Shown: one piece after another, positions 36,194-45,331 of the stretch | How positions within the stretch are numbered: position 1 is the first letter of the stretch | Layout of the letters: every line of letters begins with the position of its first letter | From: a virus | IMG/VR virus record: IMGVR_UViG_3300021168_000002 | Location: 1 to 64,000 of that record | Direction: 5' to 3' (one strand) | Length of the DNA: 64,000 nt | The notes under the pieces: model-generated | Database searches by the model: none | Told to the model about the DNA's origin: nothing | Seen by the model: only the letters and a program-made list of their open reading frames with translations | Program-made: the position numbers and the translations under genes

Positions 36194-39100
36194 ATGGCTG
36201 GAGCATTTGAATCGGCAGGTGTTCAAAGTAAGCGCCTAAGTGCGTGGGGTTCTCTCTTTGTCGAGACCTACTTCGAGGGCTTGAATACGAACCGTGCTCA
36301 ATTTCACCCGGGCGGAACTCAGGCAGAAAATAAGTACTACGGCGGCAGACCAGGGCAATTGCTAGGCGGCAAGAACGTTGAATTGAGTAATCTTCTCTCT
36401 TTGCAGCGCCGTTTTGGACTCTCTCCTTTTTCAACGACAACATATCCGACCGCACCTTTATATGCGTTTGCGTTCCCTCAACTTGATGGCACGATTCGTG
36501 ACGTCATCGATACCGGTTCTTCCGGCGCGCTAGCTGTATCATCTGCGGCTAACGCAAGTGGCTCGCCTAGAACGACAGTTTACACCGGTACGTTCCCGCT
36601 CGGTGGCAGCAACGCATATGTTGGCATGGTCTTCACTATCTCAGGCTTCGCTAACGCTGGAAATAATGGTTCCTTCGCAGTCACCGCCAGCACGACTACC
36701 ACATTGACTTTAGCAAATCCGAACGGCATCGCAGAGACCGTCGCTGCGTCTGCTATAACCTCGGGAGCAGTGTGGTGGGACCAGCAGAATGGGAGCAAGC
36801 AATTCTTGTTCGGTAAGACAGCGGGCGCGGGACAAACGAGTTTCGTCGCGGTTGCGGGCATTCTTTATGCGGGCGACGGCGTAGATACGTGGATTTGGAA
36901 TCCAACCAACGCGGGCGCGAACGGCCAAGTTTTTGGTTTCGGTATTCCAACGCCAACGACAGCACCTACCGTTGTAATCACAGAAAGCGGCGTCGCATCG
37001 GTATCTTGGACCGCATCGACCGAATTTTCTACGATGGGATTGATATTTGATTCCGGCACCGGAGATATGTGGCAACTTCAGTCGGTCAACGCATCGACTA
37101 CGAACACCACGCAATTCGGAATCAGCGGAAGCGGACAGCCACCGTGGAACCAGAGTCCCGGAGGAACGACGTCTGATACAACAGGCGGCGGCACTATCAC
37201 GTGGACCAACAAGGGTCCTATCGTCGCGTGGACTGCACATTCAATTTACAACAACGCCACAGTCGGCGGAACCACCGCGCAACCTTGTATCGTTTATGAC
37301 CCTGTTACTAAGGCTTGCTACGTCCAATCATCTTCTGCATCATCTGGAACCAGTGGAAGCCTTGTTCCAGCTTTTAAGAAGGCACTAGGGCAGCATACCA
37401 ACGACGGAAGCTGCGTGTGGATTTGGGTTGGCCCCGGCATCGCAAATGCCGGATTGGCTCCGTGGTTGCCGAGTACAGTGTATCCGGCAGTCGGAACGGT
37501 AACCAACAACGATGCGGCAACGGCCATTGTTGAGCTATCCGGTCTGCAGAACGGCCTTCCTCCTGCGCCTCAAATTTTGTACTTCCAAGCGTCAGGCGGC
37601 GGAACATCAGGTTCCGGCTATACGCCGTTTGGCACGGTTGCAGTGCCCGCAGGGACGTTGGTTTACGACAATGATTTGGTTTGGATGAGCCTGGGTCTTT
37701 ATACGTGGGCCGCAACAACCCAATACAACGCATGGAGTTCGAACAACACGCCGTTCTCTGCGATCTACGACCCGCTGACTCACGCTTTCTATGTATGCAC
37801 CGTGAGCGGAATTTCTAACGGCTCAGTGCCGGTATTCACCCCGGGATACGGCAAGACCACGAAGGAAACCAGTGGGCTGACTTGGACCAACGTCGGAGAC
37901 GGCGTAACGTGGGCCACCGCAACGAAGTGGTATCTTCCTGTGCAAGGCTTCTTCCCGCCCAGCGGCGCAACACCTCTCGGCGGCGCAAGTATTATCGACA
38001 ATCGGGTACCAGCCGACGTTGAGTTTGTTGTCAACAGCGGATTAAGCGGGACTGTGCAACCGACGTGGCCTCCGATAGGAAACTATACCGACGACAACGG
38101 CACCAGCTTTGTATTGAGCCAAGTAGCTGTTTCGGGAGCAACTACAACATACACCGGCACCGGTTTAAGCAACCTAGCAGGTCAACAGCTTATCGTCACC
38201 GGTTTCACGAATCCGGGAAACAACGGATACGTGGTAGCACTGACTGCAAATGCCACGACTTTCACAGTCACCACTACCTCCCAGGTAAATGAGACGCACG
38301 CTGCTGCGGCGGCGAATGGTCTGATCTGGTTTAATGAAGAGGTATTCAGCACCCAATCTTTGACGTTCACGAAGGGATATTCGTACGCGTATTCATACAA
38401 GTCTCGCTCTCTTACAGACTTTTATACGGTAAATATTTTCGGAACATCGATGCCGCCTATTCCTCCCGGCCTATCTGCGCCACTTCCGTTCCCCACGGGC
38501 AGCTTGACGGGCGATGTATCGAGCGCATCTCCCGCGACGATTACTCCAATCGGCCCAAACCCGGGCGCTGTGCTGACGATCTCCGGTCCTGTTTCTACCG
38601 ACCCGGCTGTAGACACAATTGTTATTTGGCGTTCTGCGGACGGCGGCGGCAGTTCGAACATGTTCGAGCTAACCGAAATTCCGAACCTTCCAAACGGAGG
38701 GCCGGGAACGTGGTCGTTCAGAGACTTTCTTCCCGACATCCCGTCAACAATTGCGGGCGTATCATACCCGGGGCTTAACGTATTAATTCCTGCGCCGATA
38801 AACGGGGTTAACAACCCACCTCCGTCGAACTTCCGCCCTCAAGAGTTTAACTTCGACCGCATTTGGGGAATCAGCGGAAACCAAGTTGTCTTCAGCGGAG
38901 GTCCAGACACACGAGTTGGAAATCCCAATTCTGCATTCAATGTGGCTGACGAGTTTACTTTCTTAGCGAATCCAGTTCGCGCTATCAAAATTGGGTCGGT
39001 GTTGATCGTCTTCACACCGGCAAGCATTGAAGTTATCTCAGGAGGTCCGGCAACCGGTTCCTTCTTCACTTACACGCTGGTGCGCGGCGTTGGTCTGCTT

Positions 39101-39919
39101 AGTTGGAATTTCTTAGATGCGCTTGCGGGAGAAGTATTTTTCTTAGGAGCAGATAGTGTGCTGAGAGTTCTGTCGCCAAATTTGACTCTCACGAACGCGG
39201 GCTTCCCAATCCAAGATGAGTTAGCAAATGCCGCCGTGTCCGGAGTTCAAGACGCTACATGGAATCCGTCAACAGGTTATCTTGCGATTCTGCAGAGCGG
39301 CAATGATAACATGATCGCGATTGCGGACGGCGCAACAGGCTGGTATAGACTCAACCCTCGTCAACAGAACGGCTCGATCAACGGAACAGAACCGATCTGG
39401 TCACCGTTCGCGGCCGTCACCAACGGCTGCAAGATGGTTGTGACCGTGGAAACGTCCCCGGGCATCAAAAAGCTTCTAGTGGGTGCAACAACCGGTGGTC
39501 AAGAAGTTTTGAAACGCGACACAACGGTCTACACCGATAATGGAACGCCGTATGATGCGTTCTTTATTCAAGGAACCTTAGCCCTTGCTCGTAGAGGGGA
39601 GCTATCGATTCTTCGATTCTTGGAGGCAGACTTCTCCGGAGTCGCGTATCACCCAACGGTCTCGTATTTGCTCAACGAGGCATTTAGTTCAACCAGCGTG
39701 TTCACGCCTTTCACCTTGGCACCGCAGTTTGACCCGCCAACTGTTTACGGTGCGACTCTGTCTCCAACAAGTTACAGTCCAAACAGATACTACTTTGCAG
39801 GAGTCGGTTCTCTAGCGCGCTGCATATTCTTGACGTTGAAGGTAGACTTTGGGACAACAGCAAATGCCGACACGATTTACAATTTGTCCGTGAATGGTGC
39901 AATCATCAAGGGACAATAA
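36194..39919 (+). CDS. Large tail protein, nozzle/tubular-B-like
   Basis: 1,241 residues, SD TGGAGA. Residues about 1-100 (MAGAFESAGVQSKRLSAWGS, LLSLQRRFGLSPF) and 900-1,130 (FTFLANPVRAIKIGSVLIVF, VRGVGLLSWNFLDALAGEVF, WNPSTGYLAILQSGNDNM) have the beta-propeller-like pattern of podovirus tail tubular protein B. The middle is expanded by repeated beta domains, including two copies (about 128-185 and 650-705) of the GNNG insertion module. It would form the tail tip through which DNA exits. The role is inferred from plan and place. Confidence 0.62.
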   Translation: MAGAFESAGVQSKRLSAWGSLFVETYFEGLNTNRAQFHPGGTQAENKYYGGRPGQLLGGKNVELSNLLSLQRRFGLSPFSTTTYPTAPLYAFAFPQLDGTIRDVIDTGSSGALAVSSAANASGSPRTTVYTGTFPLGGSNAYVGMVFTISGFANAGNNGSFAVTASTTTTLTLANPNGIAETVAASAITSGAVWWDQQNGSKQFLFGKTAGAGQTSFVAVAGILYAGDGVDTWIWNPTNAGANGQVFGFGIPTPTTAPTVVITESGVASVSWTASTEFSTMGLIFDSGTGDMWQLQSVNASTTNTTQFGISGSGQPPWNQSPGGTTSDTTGGGTITWTNKGPIVAWTAHSIYNNATVGGTTAQPCIVYDPVTKACYVQSSSASSGTSGSLVPAFKKALGQHTNDGSCVWIWVGPGIANAGLAPWLPSTVYPAVGTVTNNDAATAIVELSGLQNGLPPAPQILYFQASGGGTSGSGYTPFGTVAVPAGTLVYDNDLVWMSLGLYTWAATTQYNAWSSNNTPFSAIYDPLTHAFYVCTVSGISNGSVPVFTPGYGKTTKETSGLTWTNVGDGVTWATATKWYLPVQGFFPPSGATPLGGASIIDNRVPADVEFVVNSGLSGTVQPTWPPIGNYTDDNGTSFVLSQVAVSGATTTYTGTGLSNLAGQQLIVTGFTNPGNNGYVVALTANATTFTVTTTSQVNETHAAAAANGLIWFNEEVFSTQSLTFTKGYSYAYSYKSRSLTDFYTVNIFGTSMPPIPPGLSAPLPFPTGSLTGDVSSASPATITPIGPNPGAVLTISGPVSTDPAVDTIVIWRSADGGGSSNMFELTEIPNLPNGGPGTWSFRDFLPDIPSTIAGVSYPGLNVLIPAPINGVNNPPPSNFRPQEFNFDRIWGISGNQVVFSGGPDTRVGNPNSAFNVADEFTFLANPVRAIKIGSVLIVFTPASIEVISGGPATGSFFTYTLVRGVGLLSWNFLDALAGEVFFLGADSVLRVLSPNLTLTNAGFPIQDELANAAVSGVQDATWNPSTGYLAILQSGNDNMIAIADGATGWYRLNPRQQNGSINGTEPIWSPFAAVTNGCKMVVTVETSPGIKKLLVGATTGGQEVLKRDTTVYTDNGTPYDAFFIQGTLALARRGELSILRFLEADFSGVAYHPTVSYLLNEAFSSTSVFTPFTLAPQFDPPTVYGATLSPTSYSPNRYYFAGVGSLARCIFLTLKVDFGTTANADTIYNLSVNGAIIKGQ

Positions 39920-41904
39920 TGGCAAATAAAGACCACATTACAAACGAGAAAGACTTCACCATACCGGAAGGTTGGTCAGAAGTCACAAGACCTCCGATTG
40001 AAAGTGGAGGAGGTGCGCAAGTGCCTCCGGTTGCCGCAGATCGATTCGCGTCCGGCGCGATCTCTACGATGACACTTGGTCTGAATACGGATATCGCGAA
40101 TAGCCAGATGGGCGGAAACGTCCCCAATTTCAGGGTTCAGCCGCCTCAGCCTTCTGCTATCGCGGATGTAAACGCTGCTGTACAGAGTTTCCAAAAACTG
40201 GTACCTCCGTCAACTGCGGCCAGCGCTACCACCGATGATGACACGCCTATCATCAACGAGAATGTGCAGACAGGAACGTCTTACCTAGTTACATTGGCCG
40301 ACCGAGATACGCTGATCTCGATGACCAACAACGCTGGCGGTTTTGTCACGCTCCCCGGGTCGGCTAGTTCTTTTGGTTATGTTCAAACAGCAAAGGGTGG
40401 TGGAGCAGGAAATTCCGCTCTCGCTACTTTTTCAAGCGATAATCGTCTCGGTAATTTTTTGATCGCTACAGCATCGAGTTCACAAACGGTTGGGCCAACC
40501 AATACCATAGGAGACAGTGCCGGAAATACTTGGGTTCCTATCGCAACTATCAGCAATTCTGGCAAGACATCACAGTGGTATGCAGCAAACTGTAAAGCCG
40601 GACCCAACGCCGTTATAGCTTTTCAACCCGGACCAATGGGGTCTTTTCAGAGTCTCGTTGTAGATGAATTTTCCGGCATCAGTCTTACCGGGGGACTAGA
40701 TCAATTTGCCACGGGTGTGGGCAGCGCCTCGATAGTTCCTACTGTTACAAATACTTTCGCGTTCGTAGCAGCTAGATACGGTCTCAGCACAACTGGAGTT
40801 CAACCGACTGCGGGTGCAGGATATACCCAGATTCCGTGGACTGCCATACAATGGTCTGGCCCTCCGTCAGCTAATGAGTTTGTCGTTGGCTTGGATGAAT
40901 ATCTGGTGAATCCTGCGGTGGGAGCAACGCTCGTCGGTTCCGGAACCGGAGCAGGCATAGGTTCCTTCGAATTCATAATGGCGAACTTTCGCCTGCAAGC
41001 TGTGACGAATGCAGTTTTCCCTGTCGGCTGGTACACTTATGTAGAAAACACTGGCACCGGAACGTTCTTTGTCCAGTCGAGCGCGAATATTGACGGCAAA
41101 AATCAGCAAATTAAGCTGCTTCCAAACACTGGAGTTCTGATAGTTTCTGACGGCTTTGGGTACTGGACAGAACGTGGTGTGGCACCGGTAGTTACATTTG
41201 AAACAAACAGCGTGCTGAACTCATCGCAAACTGTTTTGAACTTGATCGCTGGTAACAACATGACGATCACGGATTTGGGCGCGGGTGGGATTAGATTCGC
41301 GTCTACCGGAGGCGGCGGCGGCGGTACGTCTCAGTCAATTTTGAGTCTTCCGAAGTTCTTTTCTGCGCCCGCAAATATAAATCCTATAAATGCGCAGAGT
41401 TTTAGTTTTACTGCAAATTCAGTGAAGTTTTTGTATATGCATATAGATGCTCCTATCACTGTCGGGAACTTCACATTCAACGTAACTACTTCGGACACGA
41501 ATCATTATGATTGGGGAATGTACACGACAGCCGGAGTTTTAGTTTGGAATCTAGGGCCGCAAGTGTTCAACTCAGTTGCCGTAGTAACTAAGCCATTTGT
41601 CCAAGGTACCATTACTATTCAAGCAGGTAATTACTGGTTAGCATTCACCGGTGACGGCACCGGTCTAACTTTTAGTGGAGCAACCCCAAGTCAGCAGGTA
41701 GAATACTTCTACTTTGCTAATGCCCCGGCTCAATCGGGAACAGGTCCTACATGGTGGACGAGCGTTACCTCTTCAACCGGAGGTTCATTAACAGGTCTTG
41801 GTCCTACCGTTCCGGCTGCTCCTACAACGGCAGCTAACTTAACGAGCAACTTTACCACAGGCGTGACCGCAGCATTCTGGCCAATCATAACTCTGTCTAC
41901 ATAA
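39919..41904 (+). CDS. Tail fibre/receptor-binding type protein
   Basis: 661 residues, overlapping the previous stop by 1 nt. The N-terminal 100 residues are polar and probably attach to the tail. LITFALGN-type strands, a C-terminal jelly-roll-like region (FLYMHIDAPITVGNFTFNVT; NYWLAFTGDGTGLTFSG) and a Gly-rich linker (GGGGGTSQS) suggest a fibre with a carbohydrate-binding end. No enzyme motif is visible. Host-recognition role is inferred. Confidence 0.58.
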   Translation: MANKDHITNEKDFTIPEGWSEVTRPPIESGGGAQVPPVAADRFASGAISTMTLGLNTDIANSQMGGNVPNFRVQPPQPSAIADVNAAVQSFQKLVPPSTAASATTDDDTPIINENVQTGTSYLVTLADRDTLISMTNNAGGFVTLPGSASSFGYVQTAKGGGAGNSALATFSSDNRLGNFLIATASSSQTVGPTNTIGDSAGNTWVPIATISNSGKTSQWYAANCKAGPNAVIAFQPGPMGSFQSLVVDEFSGISLTGGLDQFATGVGSASIVPTVTNTFAFVAARYGLSTTGVQPTAGAGYTQIPWTAIQWSGPPSANEFVVGLDEYLVNPAVGATLVGSGTGAGIGSFEFIMANFRLQAVTNAVFPVGWYTYVENTGTGTFFVQSSANIDGKNQQIKLLPNTGVLIVSDGFGYWTERGVAPVVTFETNSVLNSSQTVLNLIAGNNMTITDLGAGGIRFASTGGGGGGTSQSILSLPKFFSAPANINPINAQSFSFTANSVKFLYMHIDAPITVGNFTFNVTTSDTNHYDWGMYTTAGVLVWNLGPQVFNSVAVVTKPFVQGTITIQAGNYWLAFTGDGTGLTFSGATPSQQVEYFYFANAPAQSGTGPTWWTSVTSSTGGSLTGLGPTVPAAPTTAANLTSNFTTGVTAAFWPIITLST

Positions 41905-41914
41905 AGGAATTAGG

Positions 41915-42328
41915 ATGATAAATTTCTCTGAGTCGACCTCAGCGGATGTGAAACAGATCACCGAGTGGACCTCTCGTGATCTTTATCACTCTGAAGAATA
42001 TCCGGAATGGTGGTTGACTGGAAATGGACTACTCGCCTTCTGCCTGATGGATGAGCGCGGCCCCCTGGCCTACGTTCGTTTGAACGCGGAAGGTGAATAT
42101 GTTCGCATCCACACGCAGTTTGCTCCCGAGTCAGTCGTTTCGAAACGCAGATTGGTGGTCGGGATGATCGCGTGTGTGAAGAAGCTGATCGAGATTTACA
42201 AAGCAGATGAGAAGAAAGGTTTGATCTTCGGTTCCATCAGTCCCACTTTGGTGGCCTTCATGGACAAGCATCTGGGGTTTAAGCCGGTAGGCATCAGCGA
42301 CCGTCGGTTGGATTTTGAGAGGGAATAA
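41915..42328 (+). CDS. GNAT-like acetyltransferase
   Basis: 137 residues. The order of strands and helices (LLAFCLMDERGPLAYVRLNA; VGMIACVKKLIEIYKADEKK; SPTLVAFMDKHLGFKPVG) matches the GNAT fold, with the terminal LGFKPVG typical. The acetyl-CoA loop is degenerate, so activity is uncertain. GNAT-like genes are often found between tail and internal virion genes in podovirus-like genomes, where the role is unknown. Confidence 0.62.
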   Translation: MINFSESTSADVKQITEWTSRDLYHSEEYPEWWLTGNGLLAFCLMDERGPLAYVRLNAEGEYVRIHTQFAPESVVSKRRLVVGMIACVKKLIEIYKADEKKGLIFGSISPTLVAFMDKHLGFKPVGISDRRLDFERE

Positions 42329-42330
42329 AT

Positions 42331-43062
42331 ATGGGTGGGATAATTGCACCGATAATTGGCGCGGCGACCGGTAACTGCGGGCCAAGTAAAGCAGAAAAAG
42401 ATCAGGCAGCGGCAAGCGCCAGTTTTTCGAAGACACTGCAGTCGAATTATGCCACTCGATTTGGTCAACAGTCAGATGTATTGAGTGCGATTAACCGTGC
42501 TATGTCGCCTATCTTGGCGGCTGGTCCAAGTCAGCGGGGCTTCTCTGCGGAAGAGAGAGCCGCTCTCAACACTGCGGCTATTAACAACGCGGGCGCGGCA
42601 AGCCGCAACGCTCAGCAAGCGGCGGCTAACTTTGGCGCAGGCCAAGGTGGCGGCGGAACCGGAATTATAAGCGGCGTGCAGAGACAGATCGAAGGCTCGA
42701 TTGCATCTTCGGCGGCTAATCAACTTGCGGGTGCGGAGAATCAGATTACCCAAGCGGATTACGCGCAAGGCAATCAGAACTATTGGAAGGCGCAGGGCGG
42801 CATGGAACAGTTGTCGCAAGGCTACAGCCCGAACGCGGCGATGAGCGGTTCAATTGAGCAAGGTAAAGAAGCCTTCGGTCAAGCGAAAGATGTTTACGCG
42901 CAACAGCAGCAAGAAGATCAAGCAATTGCTGGCGGCATCACCAGTTTGGCATCGATGGCAGCGGGCGGCATCGGCGGCGGTATATCAGGGGTAGCAAATT
43001 CGGCTGCAGGAGCAAGTCAGCCAGCGGCCTTTGCACAAGGCTTTTTTAATGGCTTAGGGTAA
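42331..43062 (+). CDS. Internal virion / DNA-ejection protein, gp14-like
   Basis: 243 residues. Helical and Ala/Gln/Gly-rich (LNTAAINNAGAASRNAQQAA) with GFSAEERAALNT, a pattern common to podovirus internal virion proteins, and a Gly/Ala-rich hydrophobic end (IAGGITSLASMAAGGIGGGI) suited to membrane insertion. Starts 2 nt after the preceding stop. It is followed by two larger proteins in the places of gp15 and gp16. Assignment is by composition and order. Confidence 0.62.
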   Translation: MGGIIAPIIGAATGNCGPSKAEKDQAAASASFSKTLQSNYATRFGQQSDVLSAINRAMSPILAAGPSQRGFSAEERAALNTAAINNAGAASRNAQQAAANFGAGQGGGGTGIISGVQRQIEGSIASSAANQLAGAENQITQADYAQGNQNYWKAQGGMEQLSQGYSPNAAMSGSIEQGKEAFGQAKDVYAQQQQEDQAIAGGITSLASMAAGGIGGGISGVANSAAGASQPAAFAQGFFNGLG

Positions 43063-43077
43063 GTAGAGGATAATAAG

Positions 43078-45324
43078 ATGACTGAATTTGACGATCAGAA
43101 GCAAGCACCCGACAGCAGCCAATCTGCGGGACAGGTCGCGTCAAGCGCCGCTCCAGTTCTTGCGGCTTTGGGACCGGTAGCCCAAGGTACGACTCCCGGA
43201 ACCCCGGCCCCAACGGGTATAGGCGGAATTTTAGCCGGAACTGGATTGGACGGCATCGTCGCGGGCTATCTAAAACACATTACTGACGTACAAAAGAACT
43301 CGCCGTTGGCTGTGAAGACAGCAGCAGTCGAGAGTCAGAAGAAGGCCCAGGCTGCAGCACCTGCAGTCGACCGTCCGGTTCCCGAAGCTGCGCCGTCGAC
43401 AGGAAGTTTCGGAGATAAATTATCCGGCGCATTAGGCGACGCGTCTCACGCCTCTGACACGAAGGGCGGCTGGCTGACCGGTGTAACGAACACGCTGAAC
43501 GCGCGCAACAAGCGCCTCGCTGAGGCCAAGAAAGAAGACGCACTTTTGGCGAAAACCCAGGCGGAAACGGTTGCTCTGCACCGCAACATTTATCAGCAAG
43601 ATCAAGGTATTCGCCAAGCCGCGTACAAGGGCAATCAGGAATTTTCTGACGCCTATAAAGAAAATCACGACATCGAAAGTGGTATCAATCACGCCGAGAT
43701 GGCGAGACGCTTTCAAACTGACAAGGATTTTGCGACTAAGTACTTCGTTCGCGCCACAGGTGAAGAGCCGGTTCTTAATGCGCAAGGAGAGCCGAAGAAG
43801 GATAAGGACGGAGATGTAATCACCTCTCCGACTTACGACATCATCACCCGCGCAACCAAGAGCGGAGAAAAAGACGACAAGATTGTACCTGCTCAAATGA
43901 GCACGGACTTTCAAAAGTACGGTGTTGCGCAGTATCCTCCAAACACGAAACTAACCAGCAACCAATTTGCTGCGTCGAATGGCGCGTTGAATCTGGCCCG
44001 CAATGCGGTTGGCATTTTGAACAATTCACGAGAGAAGCCGGTCAGCGATGAAGAGTTGAAGACACTAAGCCCTTACTTGACCGACCCGACTATTCAAGCT
44101 GCGATCTCTCACATTCCGGGTTCTGCGTACGCGGGACTTCTGCAGTATCAACAGAATGCGGACTTGCATATCCAAGACTTGCAGGCACAAGCTGATATAG
44201 CGAAGACCCAAAAGAATCAGCAGGGACTCGACGCGGCTAACTCACAGATCGCGGACCTGACTGCAGAGAAGCAGAAGGTCGCGACATTCACGTCTCAAGC
44301 AATCACCGAGAAGCAGGTCGAGGCATACAAGAAGGATTCAGAAGAGGGCATCAAGTGGGTCGATAAGATTCTCCACGACCCGACGTCGCTATCCGGCGAC
44401 AAGGCTTCCGGTGTTATACCTCAACTTCAAGAGGCATTGAAGACCGAGACTGACCCGGGAAACAAGGCAAAGTTGACCTCAGCTATCGACGCCGCAAAGT
44501 TGGCTCGCGATAACTACTTCGACGACATGCAGCGTAAGGCAACGGCTGACCAAGTTGCAAAGCAAGGTGACCCGGTAACTGCAGGTCGCATGCTTGCAAG
44601 AGGTGACTTAACTCTGGCCGACCTTCGCACGCGTCAAACAACAACGGACTTCATCGAGAAGGCGACAACCGAGGCTCAGAAGATTGACAAGAATTACAAC
44701 CCGGCTGACGAAGTGAACTTCGAGCACATCGCGAAGTCACCAACAACAGCCACATTCTTCGGCTCTGCTCGTTCGCTTATGTCTAAGGGCGGCACGATGG
44801 ACCAGCTTACAGAGATGGCAAAGCAGATTCCAGATAACTCTTTCCCGACTTTGAACACGGCAGAAGATTGGCTGAAGTTGAAGGAAGGTAAGGGTCCACT
44901 GTCAGGATACGCGGCCTTGGTACTTGGTGTGGCCGACGACTACGGTAAGGTTATGGGCGGCGGTACCGCATCTGATACTGCGCGCAATGCTGCACTTGCC
45001 TTGTTTGGTGCGGCTCAAACCGCAGAACAGCGCAGATACGCGATTGCATCGACGCTGGGTGCCGTAGGCTCTCAGTTTGATGGACGCGTTGGAAACAACA
45101 GATTCTTGGCGCGAGAGTATGGCGATTTCGCTCGTTCGCCGCTTTCACCGCCAACAGAAAATCCAGTACAGCAGCAGATCACGGCAGGTAAGACTCCCGC
45201 AACAGCCGCCACAGCGGCTCCAAAGGGTGGAACACATCCGATGACATCGGAAGACGGTAAGACGAACATTTGGCTACTTAACAATCAGTGGGTAACAGCA
45301 GACGGGAAACCGTACAAGCCGTAA
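43078..45324 (+). CDS. Internal virion protein, gp15-like
   Basis: 748 residues. A disordered Ala/Pro-rich start (about 1-120) leads to a long helical, Lys/Gln/Ala/Asp-rich body (ADIAKTQKNQQGLDAANSQI) and a short basic C-terminus. The lack of membrane spans and the place between two ejection-type genes support a second ejection protein that forms part of the trans-envelope channel. No motif proves it. Confidence 0.58.
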   Translation: MTEFDDQKQAPDSSQSAGQVASSAAPVLAALGPVAQGTTPGTPAPTGIGGILAGTGLDGIVAGYLKHITDVQKNSPLAVKTAAVESQKKAQAAAPAVDRPVPEAAPSTGSFGDKLSGALGDASHASDTKGGWLTGVTNTLNARNKRLAEAKKEDALLAKTQAETVALHRNIYQQDQGIRQAAYKGNQEFSDAYKENHDIESGINHAEMARRFQTDKDFATKYFVRATGEEPVLNAQGEPKKDKDGDVITSPTYDIITRATKSGEKDDKIVPAQMSTDFQKYGVAQYPPNTKLTSNQFAASNGALNLARNAVGILNNSREKPVSDEELKTLSPYLTDPTIQAAISHIPGSAYAGLLQYQQNADLHIQDLQAQADIAKTQKNQQGLDAANSQIADLTAEKQKVATFTSQAITEKQVEAYKKDSEEGIKWVDKILHDPTSLSGDKASGVIPQLQEALKTETDPGNKAKLTSAIDAAKLARDNYFDDMQRKATADQVAKQGDPVTAGRMLARGDLTLADLRTRQTTTDFIEKATTEAQKIDKNYNPADEVNFEHIAKSPTTATFFGSARSLMSKGGTMDQLTEMAKQIPDNSFPTLNTAEDWLKLKEGKGPLSGYAALVLGVADDYGKVMGGGTASDTARNAALALFGAAQTAEQRRYAIASTLGAVGSQFDGRVGNNRFLAREYGDFARSPLSPPTENPVQQQITAGKTPATAATAAPKGGTHPMTSEDGKTNIWLLNNQWVTADGKPYKP

Positions 45325-45331
45325 GGATAAC

